The notes under the pieces are model-generated. The model made no database searches. It was not told the origin of the DNA and saw only the letters and a list, made by a program, of their open reading frames with translations. Shown here piece after piece: positions 51,955 through 61,774 of a stretch of 64,000 nucleotides of DNA. The stretch spans positions 1,922,001-1,986,000 of the forward strand of contig NZ_CP033325.1 in NCBI RefSeq assembly GCF_003710105.1, read 5' to 3'. Within the stretch, counting starts at the first letter, position 1, and each line of letters begins with the position of its first letter. The translations under genes were made by a program, and so were the position numbers. Source of the stretch: Georgenia faecalis. GTDB lineage: Bacteria > Actinomycetota > Actinomycetes > Actinomycetales > Actinomycetaceae.

Positions 51955-52281
51955 CAAGGGTCCTCTCGGTCCGGTTCCCGGCTCCTCGCGCGGGTGCGGC
52001 GTCGACCGGACGCCGTCGGGTGCATCGTAGTGGCCACCTCCCGGCTCATCCCGCCCGTCCGAGCCCGTAGCAGCCCGGGCCCCCGCTGGGGCCGGTCCCG
52101 CCCGCGCCGGACGCAGTGAGCCCGGTCCTCACCTGGCCGCGGCACCGCAGGCCAGGACCTTGGTCACCCGCCGCGCGCGGGCCGCCGCAATACCATGGTG
52201 ACGATCAACACGGGGCCCGATGTGGCGACTCGCGCCCGTCCGGGTGTCCCCAGCCGGTGGGTTTCGGGCCATAATGGCGAG

Positions 52282-52917
52282 GTGTCGTCGACAACGGCTG
52301 TCCCCAGCGCCCCGTCAGTGAGTGTCACCCGACCCAACGCGGTCTCGGTAGGCACCATCGTTTGGCTGTCCAGCGAGCTCATGTTCTTCGCCGGGCTCTT
52401 CGCCATGTACTTCACCCACCGCACGGTGTCGTCGGAGATCTGGGCCTCGGAGAGTGCCCACCTCGCCGTCCCGTTCGCCCTGGTGAACACAGCGGTGCTG
52501 GTGGCCAGCTCGATCACCTGCCAGATGGGCGTCTTCGCCGCCGAGCGGTTCCAGCCGCGGCGCACCGGCTCGCTGCTGGACGTGCGCCGCTGGGGCCTGC
52601 AGGAGTGGTTCACGCTCACCTACATCATGGGCGCCGTGTTCGTCGCCGGTCAGGTCTTCGAGTACGCCGAGCTCGTGCACGCGGGGCTGACGATCTCCTC
52701 CAGCCCGTACGGCTCGGTCTTCTACATCACGACCGGCTTCCACGCGCTGCACGTCGTCGGCGGCCTCATCGCGTTCCTCTTCGTCATCGGCCGCTCCTTC
52801 GCGGCCAGCAAGTTCGGGCACCTCGAGGCGACCAGTGCGGTCGTCGTGTCCTACTACTGGCACTTCGTCGACGTCGTGTGGCTCGCCCTCTTCTTCATCA
52901 TCTACTTCCTGCGCTGA
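52282..52917 (+). CDS. ctaE: Cytochrome c oxidase subunit III
   Basis: The third core subunit of aa3 oxidase, 211 residues, with five membrane helices as in actinobacterial CtaE. Motifs: [17 protein letters not shown] (about 28), [20 protein letters not shown] (about 137) and [14 protein letters not shown] (about 190), including the lipid-binding Glu and His positions. The start GTG at 52282 follows CATAAT by 6 nt; the frame is open 29 codons upstream but that stretch is unlike the family. It is first in the operon ctaE-qcrC-qcrA-qcrB. Confidence 0.93.
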   Translation: MSSTTAVPSAPSVSVTRPNAVSVGTIVWLSSELMFFAGLFAMYFTHRTVSSEIWASESAHLAVPFALVNTAVLVASSITCQMGVFAAERFQPRRTGSLLDVRRWGLQEWFTLTYIMGAVFVAGQVFEYAELVHAGLTISSSPYGSVFYITTGFHALHVVGGLIAFLFVIGRSFAASKFGHLEATSAVVVSYYWHFVDVVWLALFFIIYFLR

Positions 52918-52957
52918 CCCCGCGCTGCTCCCGACGTCCGAGACGAGGAATCCCACT

Positions 52958-53743
52958 GTGAAGGCTCTTGCCGCCAGCAGGAGGCACCGGTTCGCACCGG
53001 TGGTTCTCCTCCTGCTTGCCCTCCTGCTCACCGGCGTGGCGTACGCCACGCTCAGCCCCGGGTCGGCGTCCGCGTCGACCGAGGACTCCCGGGAGGAGAT
53101 CGAGGCCGGCGAGGCGCTCTTCGCGGCGAACTGCTCGACGTGCCACGGCCTCGACGCGCAGGGCACGGACATCGCGCCGTCGCTCATCGGCGTCGGCGCC
53201 GCGGCGGTGGACTTCCAGGTGAGCACGGGCCGCATGCCCATGGCCGACGTCAGCTCACCGCAGAACGAGCGCAAGCCCCCGCAGATGAACGCGGAGCAGA
53301 CCCGCCAGCTCTCGGCCTACGTCGCGAGCCTCGGCCCCGGCCCGGCCATCCCGTCCGACGAGCAGGTCGACCCGGCCCTCGGCAGCGCCGCTCGCGGCCA
53401 GGAGCTCTTCCGCACGAACTGCTCGATGTGCCACAACGCCACGGGCGCCGGTGGTGCGCTCAGCGACGGCAAGGTCGCGCCGAGCCTCTACGAGGCGACG
53501 CCCACCCAGATCTGGGAGGCCATGCGCACGGGCCCGCAGCCCATGCCCGCCTTCAACGAGGCGGCCATCGACGACGAGGGGGCGCGCGACATCATCGCCT
53601 ACCTCATGGAACAGCGAGAGACGAGCCCCGCCGGCATCTCGCTCGGCAACATCGGCCCCGTCACCGAGGGCCTGTGGGTGTGGATCGTCGGTATCGGCAG
53701 CCTCATCGGTGCCGCTGTGTGGATCGGAGCGAAGTCCTCGTGA
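52958..53743 (+). CDS. qcrC: Diheme cytochrome c subunit of bcc complex
   Basis: The 261-residue cytochrome cc that links the bc complex directly to aa3 oxidase in actinobacteria. An N-terminal membrane anchor (about 12-32) is followed by two heme-c sites, CSTCH (59-63) and CSMCH (155-159), with Met ligands in later segments, and a C-terminal transmembrane helix (EGLWVWIVGIGSLIGAAVW). The GTG start has GAGGAA upstream. It ends in GTGA, overlapping the qcrA start. Confidence 0.95.
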   Translation: MKALAASRRHRFAPVVLLLLALLLTGVAYATLSPGSASASTEDSREEIEAGEALFAANCSTCHGLDAQGTDIAPSLIGVGAAAVDFQVSTGRMPMADVSSPQNERKPPQMNAEQTRQLSAYVASLGPGPAIPSDEQVDPALGSAARGQELFRTNCSMCHNATGAGGALSDGKVAPSLYEATPTQIWEAMRTGPQPMPAFNEAAIDDEGARDIIAYLMEQRETSPAGISLGNIGPVTEGLWVWIVGIGSLIGAAVWIGAKSS

Positions 53744-54804
53744 GCAGTGACAACCGTCCGTCGGACGCCGTCTCCCCCGCCGGGCGCGAGTCCGAGGGCG
53801 CGATGAGCACCGTCGTCGGCCACGACGGCGCCCCCGACCACTTCGAGAACCCCGGGCTCCCGCCGCACCACAGCCGGATGTCCGACCGGGACCCGCGCGC
53901 CGCCAAGCGCGCCGAGCGCCAGGTCGTGGTGATCTTCGGGATCTCGATCCTCGCGTCCATCGCCGCCCTCGTCGGCTACTTCACCATCCCGGTCGGCACC
54001 ACCCTCGCCAGCATCCGGCTGTCCACGCTGGTCCTCGGCGTCGGGCTGGGCGTCGGCATGCTCGGCATCGGCGTGGCCGCCGTCCACTGGGCCAAGACGC
54101 TCATGTCGAACGTCGAGCACGTCGAGAAGCGCAAGGTCATCGGCTCCGACCCGGAGATCCGCAACACCGCCATCACCGACCTGCGCGAGGGCATCGAGGA
54201 CGCCAACATCGCCCGCCGGCCCCTGCTCAAGGGCGCCCTGGCCGGCGCGGTCGCCCTGGCCCCGCTGCCCTTCCTCGTGCCGCTCATCGGCAACCTCGGC
54301 GGCGACTGGAACGTCGGCAGCTTCCGGCACACCGCGTGGCGCGAGGGCCGCCGCCTCGCCACGGACCCCGACGACGTCCCCATCCGCGCCGCCGACGTCA
54401 CCGTCGGCTCGGTCTTCCAGGTGATCCCCCACGGCCTGCCCGACGAGGAGCACTACCTCGAGGAGAAGGCCAAGGCCATCGTCATCATGACGCGGCTCGA
54501 CCCCTCCGAGCTCATCGTCCAGGAGGGCCGCGAGGACTGGCAGTACGAGGGCATCGTCGCCTACTCCAAGGTGTGCACCCACGTGGGATGCCCCGTCGCG
54601 CTCTACGAGCAGGACACCCACCACCTCCTGTGCCCCTGCCACCAGTCGACGTTCGACGTGGCCGACGGCGCAAAGGTGGTCTTCGGACCCGCCAACCGGG
54701 CCCTGCCGCAGCTGCCCATCACGGTGGACGACGAGGGCTACCTCGTCGCTCGCAGCGACTTCACCGAGCCCGTGGGCCCGAGCTACTGGGAGCGTCTCAA
54801 GTGA
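53740..54804 (+). CDS. qcrA: Rieske iron-sulfur subunit of bcc complex
   Basis: A 354-residue actinobacterial Rieske protein with three N-terminal membrane helices (about 65-180; an ARRPLLKGALAGA segment precedes the third), unlike the single-helix forms of other bacteria. The 2Fe-2S ligands are in CTHVGC (about 278) and CPCHQSTFD (about 297). It accepts electrons from menaquinol and passes them to QcrC. Start and stop both overlap neighbours by 4 nt (GTGA). Confidence 0.95.
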   Translation: MSSDNRPSDAVSPAGRESEGAMSTVVGHDGAPDHFENPGLPPHHSRMSDRDPRAAKRAERQVVVIFGISILASIAALVGYFTIPVGTTLASIRLSTLVLGVGLGVGMLGIGVAAVHWAKTLMSNVEHVEKRKVIGSDPEIRNTAITDLREGIEDANIARRPLLKGALAGAVALAPLPFLVPLIGNLGGDWNVGSFRHTAWREGRRLATDPDDVPIRAADVTVGSVFQVIPHGLPDEEHYLEEKAKAIVIMTRLDPSELIVQEGREDWQYEGIVAYSKVCTHVGCPVALYEQDTHHLLCPCHQSTFDVADGAKVVFGPANRALPQLPITVDDEGYLVARSDFTEPVGPSYWERLK

Positions 54805-56546
54805 GCACCACGACGAAGGCGCCCACCGCGGCGCCGGCCGCACGCAAGGCGCCCCGCGGCGCCGCGGCGGCCGACTTCCTCGACACGCGCGTCGGCGCAG
54901 GCAAGCTCGTCAAGGAGTTCGCCCGCAAGGTCTTCCCCGACCACTGGTCGTTCCTGCTGGGCGAGATCGCCCTCTACAGCTTCATCGTGCTGCTGCTCTC
55001 GGGCACCTTCCTCACGATGTTCTTCGTGCCGAGCATGGCGCACACGACCTACCCCGAGGACGCGCTCCCGCTGCAGATGCAGGGCGTGGCGATGTCCGAG
55101 GCGTTCGCCTCGACGGTGCACATGTCCTTCGAGGTCCGTGGCGGCCTGCTCATGCGGCAGATCCACCACTGGGCGGCGCTCCTCTTCGTGGCGTCGATCG
55201 TCGCGCACATGATGCGGGTGTTCTTCACCGGCGCGTTCCGCAAGCCCCGCGAGCTCAACTGGATGGTCGGGTTCACCCTCCTCGTCCTGTCGCTGCTCGC
55301 CGGCTTCTCCGGCTACTCCCTGCCCGACGACGTCCTCTCCGGCAACGGCCTGCGGATCGCCGACGGCGTCGCGCGCTCGATCCCCCTCATCGGCTCGTAC
55401 GCCTCCTACGCCCTCTTCGGCGGGGAGTTCCCGGGCACGGACATCATCCCCCGCCTGTTCACGGTGCACATCCTCCTCATCCCGGGCCTCATCCTCGCCC
55501 TCATCGCCGTGCACCTCATCCTCGTCGTCGTGCACAAGCACACGCAGTTCCCCGGGCCCGGCAAGACCGAGCGCAACGTCGTGGGTTACCCCGTCCTGCC
55601 CGTCTACGCGGCGAAGGCCGGCGGCTTCTTCTTCATCGTCTTCGGCGTCCTCGCCCTCATGGGCGCGACCATGGCGATCAACCCGGTGTGGATCCACGGG
55701 CCGTACGACCCCACGCCCGTGGGCGCCGGCGCCCAGCCCGACTGGTACATGCTCTTCCTCGAGGGCGGCCTGCGGCTCATGCCCGGCATCGAGGTGGTGC
55801 TGTTCGGCTTCACGATCCCGCTGAACATCCTCATCCCCGGCGTCGTCGTGCCGGGCCTGCTGTTCACCGCCATCGCGATCTACCCGTTCCTCGAGGCCTG
55901 GGTGACGCCGGACAAGCGCGAGCACCACCTCCTCGACCGCCCGCGCAACGTCCCGGTGCGCACCGCCCTCGGCGTGGCGTTCCTCTCGGTGTGGATCGTC
56001 CTCGCGCTCGCCGGCTCGAACGACATCATTGCGACCCACTTCGAGCTCTCCCTCAACGCCATCACCTGGGTGCTGCGGGTCGCGTTCTTCGTCCTCCCCG
56101 TGCTCTCCTTCTGGGCGACGAAGCGCATCTGCCTGGGCCTCCAGCGCCGCGACCGCGAGCTGGCCCTCCACGGCCACGAGACCGGGCGCATCGTGCGCAT
56201 GGACTCCGGCCAGTACATGGAGGTCCACCAGCCGCTCACCGACGAGGAGCGCTGGGTGCTCGTCGACTACGAGGCGCACCGGCCCGTGGAGATCGGCCCG
56301 GCAGAGGACGCCCGAGGCGTGCGCCGCCCCGGCTACCGCCTCGACCGCCTGCGCCAGCGCGTCTCCGGGTTCTTCTACGAGGACCGCGTCGAGCCCGTCA
56401 CCCCCGCCGAGCTCGCCGCCGCCCAGCACGAGCACGAGCTGCCCGCTCGTGAGGCCGCGCCGCAGATCGAGGACGAGGGTCCGCACGGCCGCTCCGAGCG
56501 GACCGCCGCCGCCGTCGGCGCGCCGGACCCCCGCACCGGGTCGTAG
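54801..56546 (+). CDS. qcrB: Cytochrome b subunit of bcc complex
   Basis: A 581-residue membrane subunit with two b hemes. Heme-ligand histidines lie in RQIHHWAALLFVASIVAHMMRVFF split across helix B (about 115-135) and in LFTVHILLIPG and AVHLILVVVHKH of helix D (about 220-245); the quinol-site PDW is in AQPDWYMLF (about 313). The C-terminal 110 residues are a hydrophilic extension typical of actinobacteria. It starts at GTG overlapping the qcrA stop. It is the last gene of the operon. Confidence 0.95.
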   Translation: MSTTTKAPTAAPAARKAPRGAAAADFLDTRVGAGKLVKEFARKVFPDHWSFLLGEIALYSFIVLLLSGTFLTMFFVPSMAHTTYPEDALPLQMQGVAMSEAFASTVHMSFEVRGGLLMRQIHHWAALLFVASIVAHMMRVFFTGAFRKPRELNWMVGFTLLVLSLLAGFSGYSLPDDVLSGNGLRIADGVARSIPLIGSYASYALFGGEFPGTDIIPRLFTVHILLIPGLILALIAVHLILVVVHKHTQFPGPGKTERNVVGYPVLPVYAAKAGGFFFIVFGVLALMGATMAINPVWIHGPYDPTPVGAGAQPDWYMLFLEGGLRLMPGIEVVLFGFTIPLNILIPGVVVPGLLFTAIAIYPFLEAWVTPDKREHHLLDRPRNVPVRTALGVAFLSVWIVLALAGSNDIIATHFELSLNAITWVLRVAFFVLPVLSFWATKRICLGLQRRDRELALHGHETGRIVRMDSGQYMEVHQPLTDEERWVLVDYEAHRPVEIGPAEDARGVRRPGYRLDRLRQRVSGFFYEDRVEPVTPAELAAAQHEHELPAREAAPQIEDEGPHGRSERTAAAVGAPDPRTGS

Positions 56547-56660
56547 GTTGGAGCGGTGCGCCGGGTGCGTCTTCGGATGCGCCCGGCGCGGACCTCGGCG
56601 CCCCGCGCGTCTCTGACCCTGCACGAGGCGCCGCCGGCGCCGCCAACCGAAGGAGGACAC

Positions 56661-57293
56661 ATGGCCGAGTACACGCTCCCGGACCTGCCCTACGACTACA
56701 GCGCGCTGGAGCCCCACATCTCCGGCAAGATCATGGAGCTGCACCACGACCGCCACCACAAGACGTACGTGGACGGGGCGAACACCGCGCTGGCGAAGCT
56801 CGCGGAGGCCCGTGAGAGCGGCGACCACGCCCTGGTGAACCTCTACGAGAAGAACCTCTCGTTCAACCTCGGCGGCCACGTCAACCACACCGTCTTCTGG
56901 GAGAACCTCTCCCCCGACGGCGGTGGCCAGCCCGAGGGTGAGCTCGCCGCGGCGATCGTCGACCAGCTCGGCTCGTTCGAGGGCTTCCAGGCGCAGTTCG
57001 CCGCCGCCGCCACGGGCATCCAGGGCTCGGGCTGGGCGGTCCTGGCCTGGGACTCCATCGGGCAGAAGCTCGCGATCTTCCAGCTCTTCGACCAGCAGAA
57101 CAACGTGCCGCTCGGCCTCACGCCGATCCTCATGCTCGACATGTGGGAGCACGCCTTCTACCTCGACTACCTCAACGTCAAGGCGGACTACGTCAAGGCG
57201 TTCTGGAACATCGTCAACTGGGCCGACGTCGCCGCGCGGCTCGAGCGCGCGCGCACGCAGACCTCGGGCCTCATCGTCACCGGGACCCTCTGA
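56661..57293 (+). CDS. sodA: Superoxide dismutase, Mn/Fe family
   Basis: A 210-residue cytoplasmic enzyme converting superoxide to O2 and H2O2. Metal ligands are His in MELHHDRHH (about 27) and NHTVFW (about 77), Asp and His in [12 protein letters not shown] (about 167-178). [10 protein letters not shown] (about 125) precedes. The active-site Gln occurs as TGIQGSGW, at the position of many Mn or cambialistic enzymes; metal choice is uncertain. AAGGAGG precedes the ATG. Placing it between the bcc and oxidase operons fits respiratory oxidant defence. Confidence 0.95.
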   Translation: MAEYTLPDLPYDYSALEPHISGKIMELHHDRHHKTYVDGANTALAKLAEARESGDHALVNLYEKNLSFNLGGHVNHTVFWENLSPDGGGQPEGELAAAIVDQLGSFEGFQAQFAAAATGIQGSGWAVLAWDSIGQKLAIFQLFDQQNNVPLGLTPILMLDMWEHAFYLDYLNVKADYVKAFWNIVNWADVAARLERARTQTSGLIVTGTL

Positions 57294-57317
57294 GAAGCAC
57301 CCACGCTTGGCTGACAG

Positions 57318-57350
57318 GCCCGCCGCGCCCCTAGGGGTGCGGCGGGCTTT
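57318..57350 (+). terminator. Intrinsic terminator of sodA
   Basis: A 13-bp stem (one G-U pair) with a CTAG loop followed by TTT, 24 nt after the sodA stop. Confidence 0.85.
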
Positions 57351-57454
57351 GCCGTAGCCGGAGCCGGTCCGCTCCCCCGGGCCGCCGGCGGCCAGCGCGA
57401 CAGCCGGCGCCGCCGTCCGTCGCCCCAGCGCGCGACGTCCGCGCCGGACCTGGG

Positions 57455-57775
57455 TCAGCCGTGTGCGCCGCGCACGACCTCGTAGCGGGTGCTGGTCATG
57501 CCGGTGTCGGAGGTCGAGTTACCGCGGTGGACCAGCCGGATCTCGTGGGGCAGCTCGTGGAACAGCGGGAGCCCGCGGCCCATGACGAGGTGGCTGACTC
57601 CAGCGGTGAAATCGTCGTAGCCCTCCGGAGCGTGGTCCTCCGCCCAGCCCGGCACGTGGCGCGGCTCGGGCGGCGGGTCCGTCAACCAGGCCAGGTCACC
57701 GTCGGGCAGGGCGATGAACCCGTCCACGCTCGCCGCGATGAACACGGCCCCCTTCCAGGGCCGGTGCTCGGGCAT
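57455..57775 (-). pseudogene. Dihydrofolate reductase-like (RibD C-terminal domain) protein with in-frame internal deletion
   Basis: The 106-residue frame joins the start of a DHFR/RibD_C-type protein (VFIAASVDGFIA, ending SHLVMGR at residue 67) directly to its end (GLPLFHELPHEIRL, then TGMTSTRYEV). Full proteins of this kind have about 180 residues; the central strands with the NADPH site are missing. Frame and codon pattern are intact, so the deletion is in frame and perhaps recent (junction near 57574). Probably non-functional; an assembly artefact is the alternative. Confidence 0.65.
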
Positions 57776-57828
57776 GCCAGTGCCTCCAGGAGGTCGTGGA
57801 CAACGGCGCCGGGGTCGGCCCGGACGCC

Positions 57829-57866
57829 GCAGGGCCCGGTCACCGCGTGCGGTGACCGGGCCCTGC
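57829..57866 (-). terminator. Terminator of the ctaC-ctaD-ctaF operon
   Basis: A perfect 17-bp stem with a CGTG loop beginning 23 nt beyond the ctaF stop codon. No U-tract is visible, but the stem is among the strongest in the window. Confidence 0.8.
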
Positions 57867-57889
57867 GCGAGACAAGCTGAGCGTGAGCG

Positions 57890-58366
57890 TCAGTGCGCGT
57901 GCTGCCCGCGGGAGAACTCGAAGAGCTGGCCGACGAGGCCGACCACGCCCACCACGACGCCGACACCGAGCATCCACCAGGCGTCGACGGCGGGGCCGAG
58001 GAAGACAAGCATCGCCGCGACACCGAGCACGAGCGGCCACCAGCTGTGCGGTGCGTAGACGCCCATCTCACCGGCGTTGTCCTCGACGTTCGCCAGCGGG
58101 TCGTCCTCGGGGCGGGGGTCCACCCGCTTCGAGAGCATCCACAGGTACCCGCCGGCGAGCGAGTAGAGCCCCGCGAGCAGGAAGAACGCCGTCGTCCCCA
58201 CGGACTCCCAGTCCGAGAGGAACCCGTAGACGATGCCGACCGGGACGAAGAACACCGGACCGGCGGCGAAGAGCAACGTCTCCACCCGCATGGGCTTGGG
58301 CGCTGCCGGCTCCTGCTCCCCGGGCGTGGTCTTGCGCTGGTCGCGCTCGGACTCCGCAGCCCTCAT
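57890..58366 (-). CDS. ctaF: Cytochrome c oxidase subunit 4, actinobacterial type
   Basis: The 158-residue fourth subunit of the actinobacterial aa3 oxidase, with four hydrophobic helices ([41 protein letters not shown]; two near the end). [15 protein letters not shown] (about 101) is the family signature and HAH is the C-terminus. It stabilises the supercomplex; it has no redox centre. Its ATG overlaps the ctaD stop by 4 nt. Confidence 0.93.
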   Translation of the reverse strand: MRAAESERDQRKTTPGEQEPAAPKPMRVETLLFAAGPVFFVPVGIVYGFLSDWESVGTTAFFLLAGLYSLAGGYLWMLSKRVDPRPEDDPLANVEDNAGEMGVYAPHSWWPLVLGVAAMLVFLGPAVDAWWMLGVGVVVGVVGLVGQLFEFSRGQHAH

Positions 58367-60198
58367 CGGACGTTCCCCTCCTCGTCGTCACGGCGCGCGC
58401 GCCGCTCGTCCGTCACACGCTCACGCACGGCGGTGCCCGTCGCGCGCTGCTCGCGCGCGCCCTCCTCGGCGTTCGCCTGGCGGCCCGTGCGCTCGGCGTC
58501 GCCGTACACGGCGTCGAGCATCCCCTGGTCGGGCTCGGCGTGATCCATCGCGGCGACCTCGGGGTGGTGCAGGTCGAACGCGGGGCGCTCCGAGCGGATG
58601 CGGGGCAGCGACGTGAAGTTGTGCCGCGGCGGCGGGCAGCTCGTCGCCCACTCGAGCGAGTTGGAGAAGCCCCACGGGTCGTCGACGAACACGGTCCGCG
58701 GCTGGCGGGCGGTCTTGTAGACGTTCCACAGGAACGGCAGCGTCGAGAGGGTGAGCAGCGCGGCGCCGACCGTGGAGATCTGGTTGAAGAACGTGAACCC
58801 GTCCTCGGGCATGTAGTCGGCGTACCGACGCGGCATGCCCTCGACCCCCAGCCAGTGCTGGATGAGGAACGTCGTGTGGAACCCGACGAACAGGGTCCAG
58901 AAGTGGACCTTGCCCAGCCGCTCGTCGAGCATCCGGCCGGTGAACTTGGGCCACCAGAAGTAGAAGCCGGCGAACATCGCGAAGACGACGGTGCCGAACA
59001 CCACGTAGTGGAAGTGCGCGACGACGAAGTAGGAGTCGTGGACGTGGAAGTCCATCGCCGGGCTCGACAGGATGACGCCGGTGAGGCCACCGAAGACGAA
59101 GGTGACGATGAAGCCGAGCGACCACAGCATCGGCGTGTCGAAGGTGAGCTTCCCCCGCCACATCGTGCCGATCCAGTTGAAGAACTTGATGCCCGTGGGG
59201 ACCGAGATCGTCATGGTCATGAGCGCGAAGAAGCTGAGCATGACGGCGCCGGTCGTGTACATGTGGTGCGCCCACACCGTCACGGAGAGCGCCGCGATCG
59301 CGATCGTCGCGAAGACGATGCCCTTGTAGCCGAACAGCGGCTTGCGCGAGAAGACCGGGATGACCTCGGAGATGATGCCGAAGAACGGCAGCGCGAGGAC
59401 GTAGACCTCAGGGTGCCCGAAGAACCAGAACAGGTGCTGCCACAGCAGGGCGCCCCCGCTCTCCGGGTTGAAGATCTGCGCGTCGAGGATGCGGTCGGCG
59501 GCGAGCCCGAAGAGCGCCGAGGCGAGCACCGGGAACGCCATGAGCACGAGGATCGACGTGATGAGGATGTTCCAGGTGAACACCGGCATCCGGAACATCG
59601 TCATCCCGGGCGCACGCATGGTGATGACCGTGGCGATGAAGTTCACCGACCCGAAGATCGTGCCGAAGCCGGTCATGGCCAGGCCGAGGACCCACAGGTC
59701 ACCGCCGACACCCGGCGAGAACGCGTTGTCCGACAGGGGCGCGTACGCCGTCCAGCCGAAGCTCGCCGCACCGCCGGGGGTGAGGAAGCCCGCGACGACC
59801 ATGAGCCCGCCGAAGAGGAACATCCAGTAGCTGAACATGTTCATCCGCGGGAAGGCGACGTCCGGCGCGCCGATCTGGAGCGGGACGAGCACGTTGCCGA
59901 AGCCCACGAACAGCGGGGTGGCGAAGAGGAACAGCATCACCGTCCCGTGGATGGTGAAGAACTGGTTGTACTGCTCCTTGGACAGCAGGAGCATGCCGGG
60001 CTCGAAGAGCTCGAGCCGGATGAGCATCGCGAGGACGCCGGCAAAGAGGAAGAAGAGGAACGAGGTGATGAGGTAGAGGTAACCGATCGTCTTGTGATCG
60101 GTGGAGGTCACCCAGTTGATGACCGTCCGCCCGAGGCTCTGCCGCTGGGGGCGCAGGCCCGGCACGAGCTCCGTGCGGGTGTCTTCGATCGCGGCCAT
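58363..60198 (-). CDS. ctaD: Cytochrome c oxidase subunit I
   Basis: The 611-residue catalytic subunit with heme a, heme a3 and CuB. Motifs: [15 protein letters not shown] (heme a His, about 84), [23 protein letters not shown] (CuB His and Tyr, K-channel, about 260), WAHHMYTTG (CuB His pair) and [14 protein letters not shown] (heme ligands, about 385). The Glu of the D-channel is in HPEVY-adjacent helix VI. A 90-residue hydrophilic tail follows. The ATG shares one base with the ctaC stop (TGATG). Confidence 0.96.
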   Translation of the reverse strand: MAAIEDTRTELVPGLRPQRQSLGRTVINWVTSTDHKTIGYLYLITSFLFFLFAGVLAMLIRLELFEPGMLLLSKEQYNQFFTIHGTVMLFLFATPLFVGFGNVLVPLQIGAPDVAFPRMNMFSYWMFLFGGLMVVAGFLTPGGAASFGWTAYAPLSDNAFSPGVGGDLWVLGLAMTGFGTIFGSVNFIATVITMRAPGMTMFRMPVFTWNILITSILVLMAFPVLASALFGLAADRILDAQIFNPESGGALLWQHLFWFFGHPEVYVLALPFFGIISEVIPVFSRKPLFGYKGIVFATIAIAALSVTVWAHHMYTTGAVMLSFFALMTMTISVPTGIKFFNWIGTMWRGKLTFDTPMLWSLGFIVTFVFGGLTGVILSSPAMDFHVHDSYFVVAHFHYVVFGTVVFAMFAGFYFWWPKFTGRMLDERLGKVHFWTLFVGFHTTFLIQHWLGVEGMPRRYADYMPEDGFTFFNQISTVGAALLTLSTLPFLWNVYKTARQPRTVFVDDPWGFSNSLEWATSCPPPRHNFTSLPRIRSERPAFDLHHPEVAAMDHAEPDQGMLDAVYGDAERTGRQANAEEGAREQRATGTAVRERVTDERRARRDDEEGNVR

Positions 60199-61085
60199 CA
60201 GTTGTTGCCCTCTCCTTCGCCCTGCTCGGGCACGCGCCGCTCGTCACCGGTGTAGACGCGGTCGAGCTCCTCACCGCGGACGCCGACGTTACCCGCCTCG
60301 CGCAGGTCCTCCATCTCGGCGTCGTACGTCTCACGGTCGACGACGGCGACGTTGAAGAGCATCTCCGAGTGGAACTCCCCGCAGAGCTCGGCGCACTTGC
60401 CCTGGTAGACGCCCTCCTGCTGCGGCGTCACCTGGAACGTGTTCGTCATGCCGGGGATCATGTCGAGCTTGAAGAGGAACGCGGGGATCCAGAACGAGTG
60501 GATGACGTCGCGCGAGTCCAGCGTGAACTCCACCGTCTCCCCCACCGGCAGGTACAGCGTGGGCAGCGTCTCCTCGACGCCCTCCTCACCGGTGAGCGAG
60601 ATCCGGTCGCCCGAGTAGTAGACGCCGTCGTCGAGGTAGTTGAAGTCCCAGCTCCACTGCTTGCCGTAGGCCTGGATGTGGAGGTCCGCCTCCTCCTCCT
60701 CGACCGCGACGACGTCACCCGTGACGCGCGCGGAGTAGAAGAAGAGCACGCCGACGATGAGGATCGGCAGGATCGTGTACATGAGCTCGAGCGGCACGTG
60801 GTAGCGCAGCTGCACGGGCATGGCGTTGTCGCCCTTGCGCCGGCGGTAGGCGACGATGCACCAGATCGTCAGCGCCCAGACGATGACCCCGACGATGAGG
60901 GCGGCGATCCACGAACCCGTCCACAGGTCGATGACGCTGCCCGTCTTGTCGGTCATCCCCTCGTTGCTCGGGAGGAAGCCATTCCTCACCGACTCCGACG
61001 AGCAGCCGGCCAGCAGCAGCGCTGCGCCGGCGGAAAGGGCCACCAGACGCACGGGGCGCCTGCTGGTCGAGAACGGTGATCGCAC
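60198..61085 (-). CDS. ctaC: Cytochrome c oxidase subunit II (lipoprotein)
   Basis: A 295-residue subunit carrying CuA. A lipoprotein signal (AALLLAGC, Cys about 28) leads to two membrane helices and an outer cupredoxin domain. CuA ligands are in [10 protein letters not shown] (His, about 185) and [14 protein letters not shown] (Cys, Cys, His, Met, about 222). The aromatic electron-entry stretch is [11 protein letters not shown]. The start is GTG at 61085, eight nt after GGAGGG; upstream in-frame codons have no SD. It is first in the operon ctaC-ctaD-ctaF. Confidence 0.93.
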   Translation of the reverse strand: MRSPFSTSRRPVRLVALSAGAALLLAGCSSESVRNGFLPSNEGMTDKTGSVIDLWTGSWIAALIVGVIVWALTIWCIVAYRRRKGDNAMPVQLRYHVPLELMYTILPILIVGVLFFYSARVTGDVVAVEEEEADLHIQAYGKQWSWDFNYLDDGVYYSGDRISLTGEEGVEETLPTLYLPVGETVEFTLDSRDVIHSFWIPAFLFKLDMIPGMTNTFQVTPQQEGVYQGKCAELCGEFHSEMLFNVAVVDRETYDAEMEDLREAGNVGVRGEELDRVYTGDERRVPEQGEGEGNN

Positions 61086-61129
61086 GCTGGGGACCCTCCA
61101 CGCAATGCTCAAACGAATGAGATCGGGCA

Positions 61130-61147
61130 TGTCGGGCAAGCCCGACA
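61130..61147. promoter_or_regulatory. Palindrome upstream of ctaC
   Basis: TGTCGGGCAAGCCCGACA is a perfect 8-bp inverted repeat around AA, 45 nt before the ctaC start. It could be an operator for a respiratory regulator or a leader hairpin; the promoter itself is not clear. Confidence 0.4.
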
Positions 61148-61260
61148 GGGACCTTCGTCCCTCCTGTGCAGCCTACCGGTCCGCCCACCAGGCGCCTACG
61201 TGGAGCCGGCCGCGAGTCCGCGCCGATCACGTCACACCGCGCCCCGGTCCGGGACGCAGA

Positions 61261-61296
61261 ACAGCCGGTGGGGTGCGTGTGCACCCCACCGGCTGT
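61261..61296 (-). terminator. Terminator of erpA
   Basis: A perfect 16-bp stem (ACAGCCGGTGGGGTGC and complement) with a GTGT loop, 49 nt after the erpA stop on the minus strand. Confidence 0.8.
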
Positions 61297-61344
61297 CGGC
61301 GTCGTCCTGCGCTCACCGGTCCCTGGACGCGGCGGCGGATCCGA

Positions 61345-61707
61345 TCAGTGGAAGGAGTCCCCGCACGCGCACGAGCCCGAGGCGTTGGGGTTGTCGATGG
61401 TGAAGCCCTGCTTCTCGATCGTGTCGGCGAAGTCGATGGTCGCGCCCACGAGGTAGGGGACGCTCATCTTGTCGACGACGACCTCGACGCCCGCGAAGTC
61501 GCGGACCGCGTCGCCGTCGAGCAGCCGCTCGTCGAAGTAGAGCTGGTAGATGAGGCCGGAGCAGCCGCCGGGCTGGACCGCGACGCGCAGGCGCAGGTCG
61601 TCACGCCCCTCCTGCTCGAGCAGGGAGCGCACCTTGTTCGCCGCGACGTCGGTCAGCTCGACCTCGTGCGTGGTGGTGGCCTCGGTCGGTGCTGTCGTCT
61701 CGCTCAT
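61345..61707 (-). CDS. erpA: Iron-sulfur cluster insertion protein (A-type carrier)
   Basis: A 120-residue A-type Fe-S carrier that delivers clusters to apoproteins. The three ligand cysteines are in PGGCSG (about 49) and SCACGDSF (about 112-114) near the C-terminus. A Thr/Glu-rich 15-residue N-terminal tail precedes the fold. GGAGAA lies before the ATG. Position next to glycerate kinase and ctaC matches Rv2204c. Client proteins may include aconitase and the Rieske protein. Confidence 0.92.
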   Translation of the reverse strand: MSETTAPTEATTTHEVELTDVAANKVRSLLEQEGRDDLRLRVAVQPGGCSGLIYQLYFDERLLDGDAVRDFAGVEVVVDKMSVPYLVGATIDFADTIEKQGFTIDNPNASGSCACGDSFH

Positions 61708-61774
61708 CTGGTTCTCCGCATCGTCTGGGCGTGGTGCAGGGGTAACGCTCGCTGGTCCCGATGTTGTTCCCAGC

